NCBI RefSeq assembly: GCF_030848945.1
Contig: NZ_JANHAX010000002.1
Span: 434,001 to 498,000, forward strand
Direction of reading: 5' to 3'
DNA: 64,000 bases
From: Marimonas arenosa
GTDB taxonomy: Bacteria; Pseudomonadota; Alphaproteobacteria; Rhodobacterales; Rhodobacteraceae
The notes below the pieces were generated by a model that worked only from the letters and a program-made list of their open reading frames with translations, did no database searches and had not been told where the DNA came from. The translations under genes and the position numbers were made by a program. Positions 61,476 through 64,000 of this stretch are shown here, in pieces. Each line of letters begins with the position of its first letter. Within the stretch, counting starts at the first letter, position 1.

Positions 61476-62402
61476 ATGCCGAACAAAGTCATCATCACCT
61501 GTGCCGTCACGGGCGCGATTCACACGCCGTCGATGTCGCCGCATCTGCCGGTCACGCCCGAGGACATCACCGAAGCTGCAGTCAGCGCGGCCGAGGCCGG
61601 CGCGGCAGTGGTGCATCTGCACGCGCGCGACCCCGAGACCGGCAAGCCCGACCAGACGCCGGAGGCATTCGAGCCCTTCCTCAAGGTCATCAAGCAGCGC
61701 TGCGACGCAGTGATCAACATCACCACCGGCGGTTCGCCCTTCATGACGGTCGAGGAGCGGGTCCGGCCGGCCGAGGTCTTCGCGCCGGAAGTGGCCTCGC
61801 TCAACATGGGGTCGATCAATTTCGGGCTCTACCCGATGCTGGAGCGATTCAAGGAATTTCACCACGACTGGGAGCGCGAGCATCTGGAAAACTCGCGCGA
61901 CCTGGTGTTCCGCAATTCTTTCAAGGAGATCGAATACGTGCTGCGCACGCTCGGCGACAAGGGCACGCGGTTCGAGTTCGAGTGCTATGACATCGCCCAT
62001 CTCTACAACCTGGCGCATTTCCTCGACCGCGGCCTGGTGAAGCCGCCCTTGTTCGTGCAGTCGGTGTTCGGGATCCTGGGCGGGATCGGCGGGCATGAGG
62101 AGGATGTGATCCACATGCGGCGCACCGCCGACCGGCTGTTCGGCGACCAGTACCAATGGTCGGTGCTGGGCGCGGGCAGGAACCAGATGCGGGTGGCGGC
62201 GCTGTCGGTGGCGATGGGCGGCAACCTGCGGGTCGGGCTGGAAGATTCGCTCTGGTCCGGGCCAGGAAAGCTGGCGCAGTCGAATGCCGAGCAGGTAAGG
62301 ATCGCGCGCGGCATCGTCGAGGGGCTTGGCCTGGAGATCGCCTCGGCTAGCGAGGCGCGGGAGATGCTGGCGCTCAAGGGCGGCGACAAGGTGGCGTTCT
62401 GA
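61476..62402 (+). CDS. BKACE family 3-keto-acid cleavage enzyme (DUF849)
   Basis: 308 residues. The zinc-binding HLHARDPETGKPDQ (His48/His50 region), TTGGSPFMTVEERVRP, LNMGSINFG, LGAGRNQMRVAALSVAMGGNLRVGLEDSLW and SNAEQVRIAR are the hallmark of the beta-keto acid cleavage enzyme family, which splits a 3-oxo acid with acetyl-CoA. Substrates of family members include 3-keto-5-aminohexanoate and dehydrocarnitine. ATG 61476 follows AGAGGGAGG; an in-frame extension starting at 61191 overlaps the divergent GNAT. The substrate here is unknown, but a dehydrocarnitine-type use would fit the methylamine genes at 46-50 kb. Confidence 0.9.
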   Translation: MPNKVIITCAVTGAIHTPSMSPHLPVTPEDITEAAVSAAEAGAAVVHLHARDPETGKPDQTPEAFEPFLKVIKQRCDAVINITTGGSPFMTVEERVRPAEVFAPEVASLNMGSINFGLYPMLERFKEFHHDWEREHLENSRDLVFRNSFKEIEYVLRTLGDKGTRFEFECYDIAHLYNLAHFLDRGLVKPPLFVQSVFGILGGIGGHEEDVIHMRRTADRLFGDQYQWSVLGAGRNQMRVAALSVAMGGNLRVGLEDSLWSGPGKLAQSNAEQVRIARGIVEGLGLEIASASEAREMLALKGGDKVAF

Positions 62403-62612
62403 AGGCCCGTGGCGCGGCTTGAGCGAACCGCCTGCCGCCCGAACGGCTTTGCATTTTTCGGTCGGCGGCGGCTCGCGGCTTTGAGGCTCGGGTGCCGGAG
62501 AGGCAGCAGCCCGCCCGTCGCCCGACTCTGCATATCCAGTACTCGATCTCAGGCGCCACCTCGTGCGGAGCGCAAGTTCACAATGGCGAACAACGGGTGC
62601 GGGTCACCAGGA

Positions 62613-64000
62613 TCAGAACATACCGGAAGCGAAAAGCATGTCCTCGACGAAAAAGTTGGCCGCGGTCAGATCGGCGCTGTCGACGCCGAGCAGAAGCACG
62701 CTGGCACCATCGGCATAGGTGAGCAGGGTGCCTTCGGTCGTCTGGGTCACGTCTGCCAGCGGATCATAGCTGGTGCCGTTGTTGATGAGCACATGCAGCA
62801 CATCCTCGGTCACGTCGAAATCGGTGATGATGTCGTTGCCGTGCCCGCGGATCAGGGTGCCGGTATCTTCGCGGATGACGCTGAACATGTCGGCACCCGC
62901 TCCGAGGGTGATCAGGTCGTCGCCCTCGGCGCCGATCAGCCAGTCGAAGCCGTCGCCACCCAGCATCGTGTCATTTCCGGCGCTGCCTTCGGCGATATCG
63001 TCTCCGGCGCCCAGATTTACCGTGTGAACTCCGGTGTTGCGCAGCGAGATCGTGTCGTTGAAATCGGTGCCGATAATGGCCTCGATATTGTCGAAGGACT
63101 GGGCCAGCCCGCCGGTTGCAGGGTCGAGCATGAGAACATCGCCGGGGGCGGTGTAGGGGTCGTTGATGAGAGTCACGCCCGAGGACAGCCCCGAGAAATC
63201 AGCGGTATCGAAGCCGTCGCCGCCATCGACATGATCCGGCCCGGCGCTGACGAAGATCAGGTCGTCGCCAGCCAGGGCGTTGATCACGTCCGGCCCTGAG
63301 GAACCGGTCAGCGTGTCGGCGCCGTCGGTGCCGGTGATGAGCGACGGCTCGTCCAGCGTCACGGCAGTCGTGAGCACGTTGTTCTGGTCATTGTCGTCTG
63401 GCGCGTCGAGTGTGACGATAAGCTGATAATCCCCTGCGGTCAGGCCGGCGTCGAGCTGGGCCTCGAAGCTGAGTTGGCCGGTGCCGTCCGCATTCAGCGA
63501 GATTGACCCGGTATCGAGCAGGATATCGTCACCCGAGAGCGTGCCGTCGGTCGAGAGATAGGCGCTGATGCCACTGCTGGCCGCCAGTTCGCCCAAATTG
63601 GCAAACTCGACTTGATAAATCAGCGTTCCACCATTGCCATCGAGCATCAGGTCCGAGCTTGCCTGCACGGTAACATTCGTGATGGCCAGATCGCTGGGCG
63701 CCGGGGTGAAGGTGACCTGCTGTGTGATCACGTTGTTCCCGGGTGTGGCGTCGGCCGTACCATCGGCCCATTCGATCACGCTGATCAGGTAATAGTCGCC
63801 CGGGGTGAAATCGGGCGGGAACCAATGCGATGTTGTCGGAGACCCGACAGCGCCGGGAAAGGTACCGCCGGTGATGCCGAGAATCTGTATGTCATCTTCG
63901 GAAATCTGGTCGTCGGTCGACAGATAGGTGACGATGCGAACCCCGGATGGGGTGTCGGTCCCGACATCCGCGATCGCATAGGTCATTTGGAGTTGCCCGC
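62613..64000 (-). CDS. RTX/CARDB-type secreted calcium-binding protein (partial)
   Basis: The frame is open to the window end, so the N-terminus is missing; 461 residues are visible. The first 220 residues are CARDB-like beta domains (YAIADVGTDTPSG, DLAITNVTVQASSDLMLDGNGG). The remainder has RTX nonapeptide-type repeats: GTDGADTLTGSSGPDVINALAGDD, GGDGFDTADF, LGAGDDIAEGSAGNDTMLGGDGFDWL and GAEGDDLITLGAGAD. The C-terminal end (LTAANFFVEDMLFASGMF) resembles type I secretion signals. Probably secreted or cell-surface; no type I secretion partner lies in the window. Convergent with the BKACE gene; 62403-62612 holds no supported feature. Confidence 0.88.
   Translation of the reverse strand, partial: GQLQMTYAIADVGTDTPSGVRIVTYLSTDDQISEDDIQILGITGGTFPGAVGSPTTSHWFPPDFTPGDYYLISVIEWADGTADATPGNNVITQQVTFTPAPSDLAITNVTVQASSDLMLDGNGGTLIYQVEFANLGELAASSGISAYLSTDGTLSGDDILLDTGSISLNADGTGQLSFEAQLDAGLTAGDYQLIVTLDAPDDNDQNNVLTTAVTLDEPSLITGTDGADTLTGSSGPDVINALAGDDLIFVSAGPDHVDGGDGFDTADFSGLSSGVTLINDPYTAPGDVLMLDPATGGLAQSFDNIEAIIGTDFNDTISLRNTGVHTVNLGAGDDIAEGSAGNDTMLGGDGFDWLIGAEGDDLITLGAGADMFSVIREDTGTLIRGHGNDIITDFDVTEDVLHVLINNGTSYDPLADVTQTTEGTLLTYADGASVLLLGVDSADLTAANFFVEDMLFASGMF

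Noticed and set aside
1..64000. CRISPR arrays or prophage
   Set aside because: No regularly spaced repeats and no phage structural or integrase genes in the window.

Overview
The window reads as chromosome of a high-GC alphaproteobacterium of the Rhodobacterales (Roseobacter/Rhodobacter group). This is inferred from GcrA, a UPF0262 protein next to a small tyrosine phosphatase and near hisD, the gene content (box benzoate pathway, MttB-type methyltransferase, DUF849 cleavage enzyme, DUF3726) and dispersed intergenic hairpin repeats. No insertion sequence, prophage, integrase or CRISPR array was seen. One tRNA gene is present: tRNA-Gly(TCC) at 21481-21554.

Layout. 0-7.5 kb: end of a hotdog thioesterase, a MATE exporter, a lipoprotein lytic transglycosylase, an overlapping DUF952-pyrD-arsC-like operon, an exported 5'-nucleotidase and an SRAP peptidase. 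7.5-15.9 kb: a complete aerobic benzoyl-CoA (box) cluster, bclA - hydrolase - boxC - boxB - small Cys-rich ORF - boxA - boxR. Matching 14-bp operator-like sites lie in front of bclA, boxC and boxR. A BenE-type benzoate transporter lies about 10 kb further on. 15.9-21.3 kb: a tightly coupled five-gene minus-strand operon of unknown function (divergent M19 dipeptidase, 561-aa unknown, DUF3726, Ldh2-family dehydrogenase, TIM-barrel/methylglyoxal-synthase fusion). 21.5-35 kb: tRNA, ABC exporter, an OCD-GNAT-NTF2 operon, benE, LMW phosphatase-UPF0262, an exported rhodanese, hisD, gcrA, a 618-aa exported unknown, a DMT permease and a methyltransferase. 35.2-37.6 kb: argD-argF, preceded by an apparent arginine attenuator with a 17-aa leader peptide containing four consecutive Arg codons. 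37.6-50.6 kb: APH/P-loop fusion, ketopantoate-reductase-like protein, Pit phosphate transporter, Nudix, HrpB, MeaB, then a dimethylglycine-dehydrogenase-like flavoprotein next to an MttB-family methyltransferase (methylamine catabolism). 50.6-55.5 kb: a visibly AT-richer island encoding an SGNH hydrolase, a carbamoyltransferase, a DUF5989 protein and an SxtJ-family membrane protein, probably a horizontally acquired carbamoylation module. 55.5-64 kb: a heterodimeric ABC exporter, an SLC13/DASS transporter, a GNAT, a BKACE enzyme and an RTX/CARDB protein cut by the window end.

How the genes work together. BclA makes benzoyl-CoA, BoxBA epoxidises it, BoxC hydrolytically cleaves the ring, and BoxR probably senses benzoyl-CoA. 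BenE could import benzoate. argD and argF act in arginine synthesis and look controlled by translation of Arg codons. The MttB homologue and the DAO/GcvT flavoprotein fit stepwise demethylation of quaternary amines. Candidates for something undescribed are the 15.9-21.3 kb operon, the 59-aa Cys-rich protein coupled to boxA, the argDF attenuator and the carbamoyltransferase/DUF5989/SxtJ/SGNH island.
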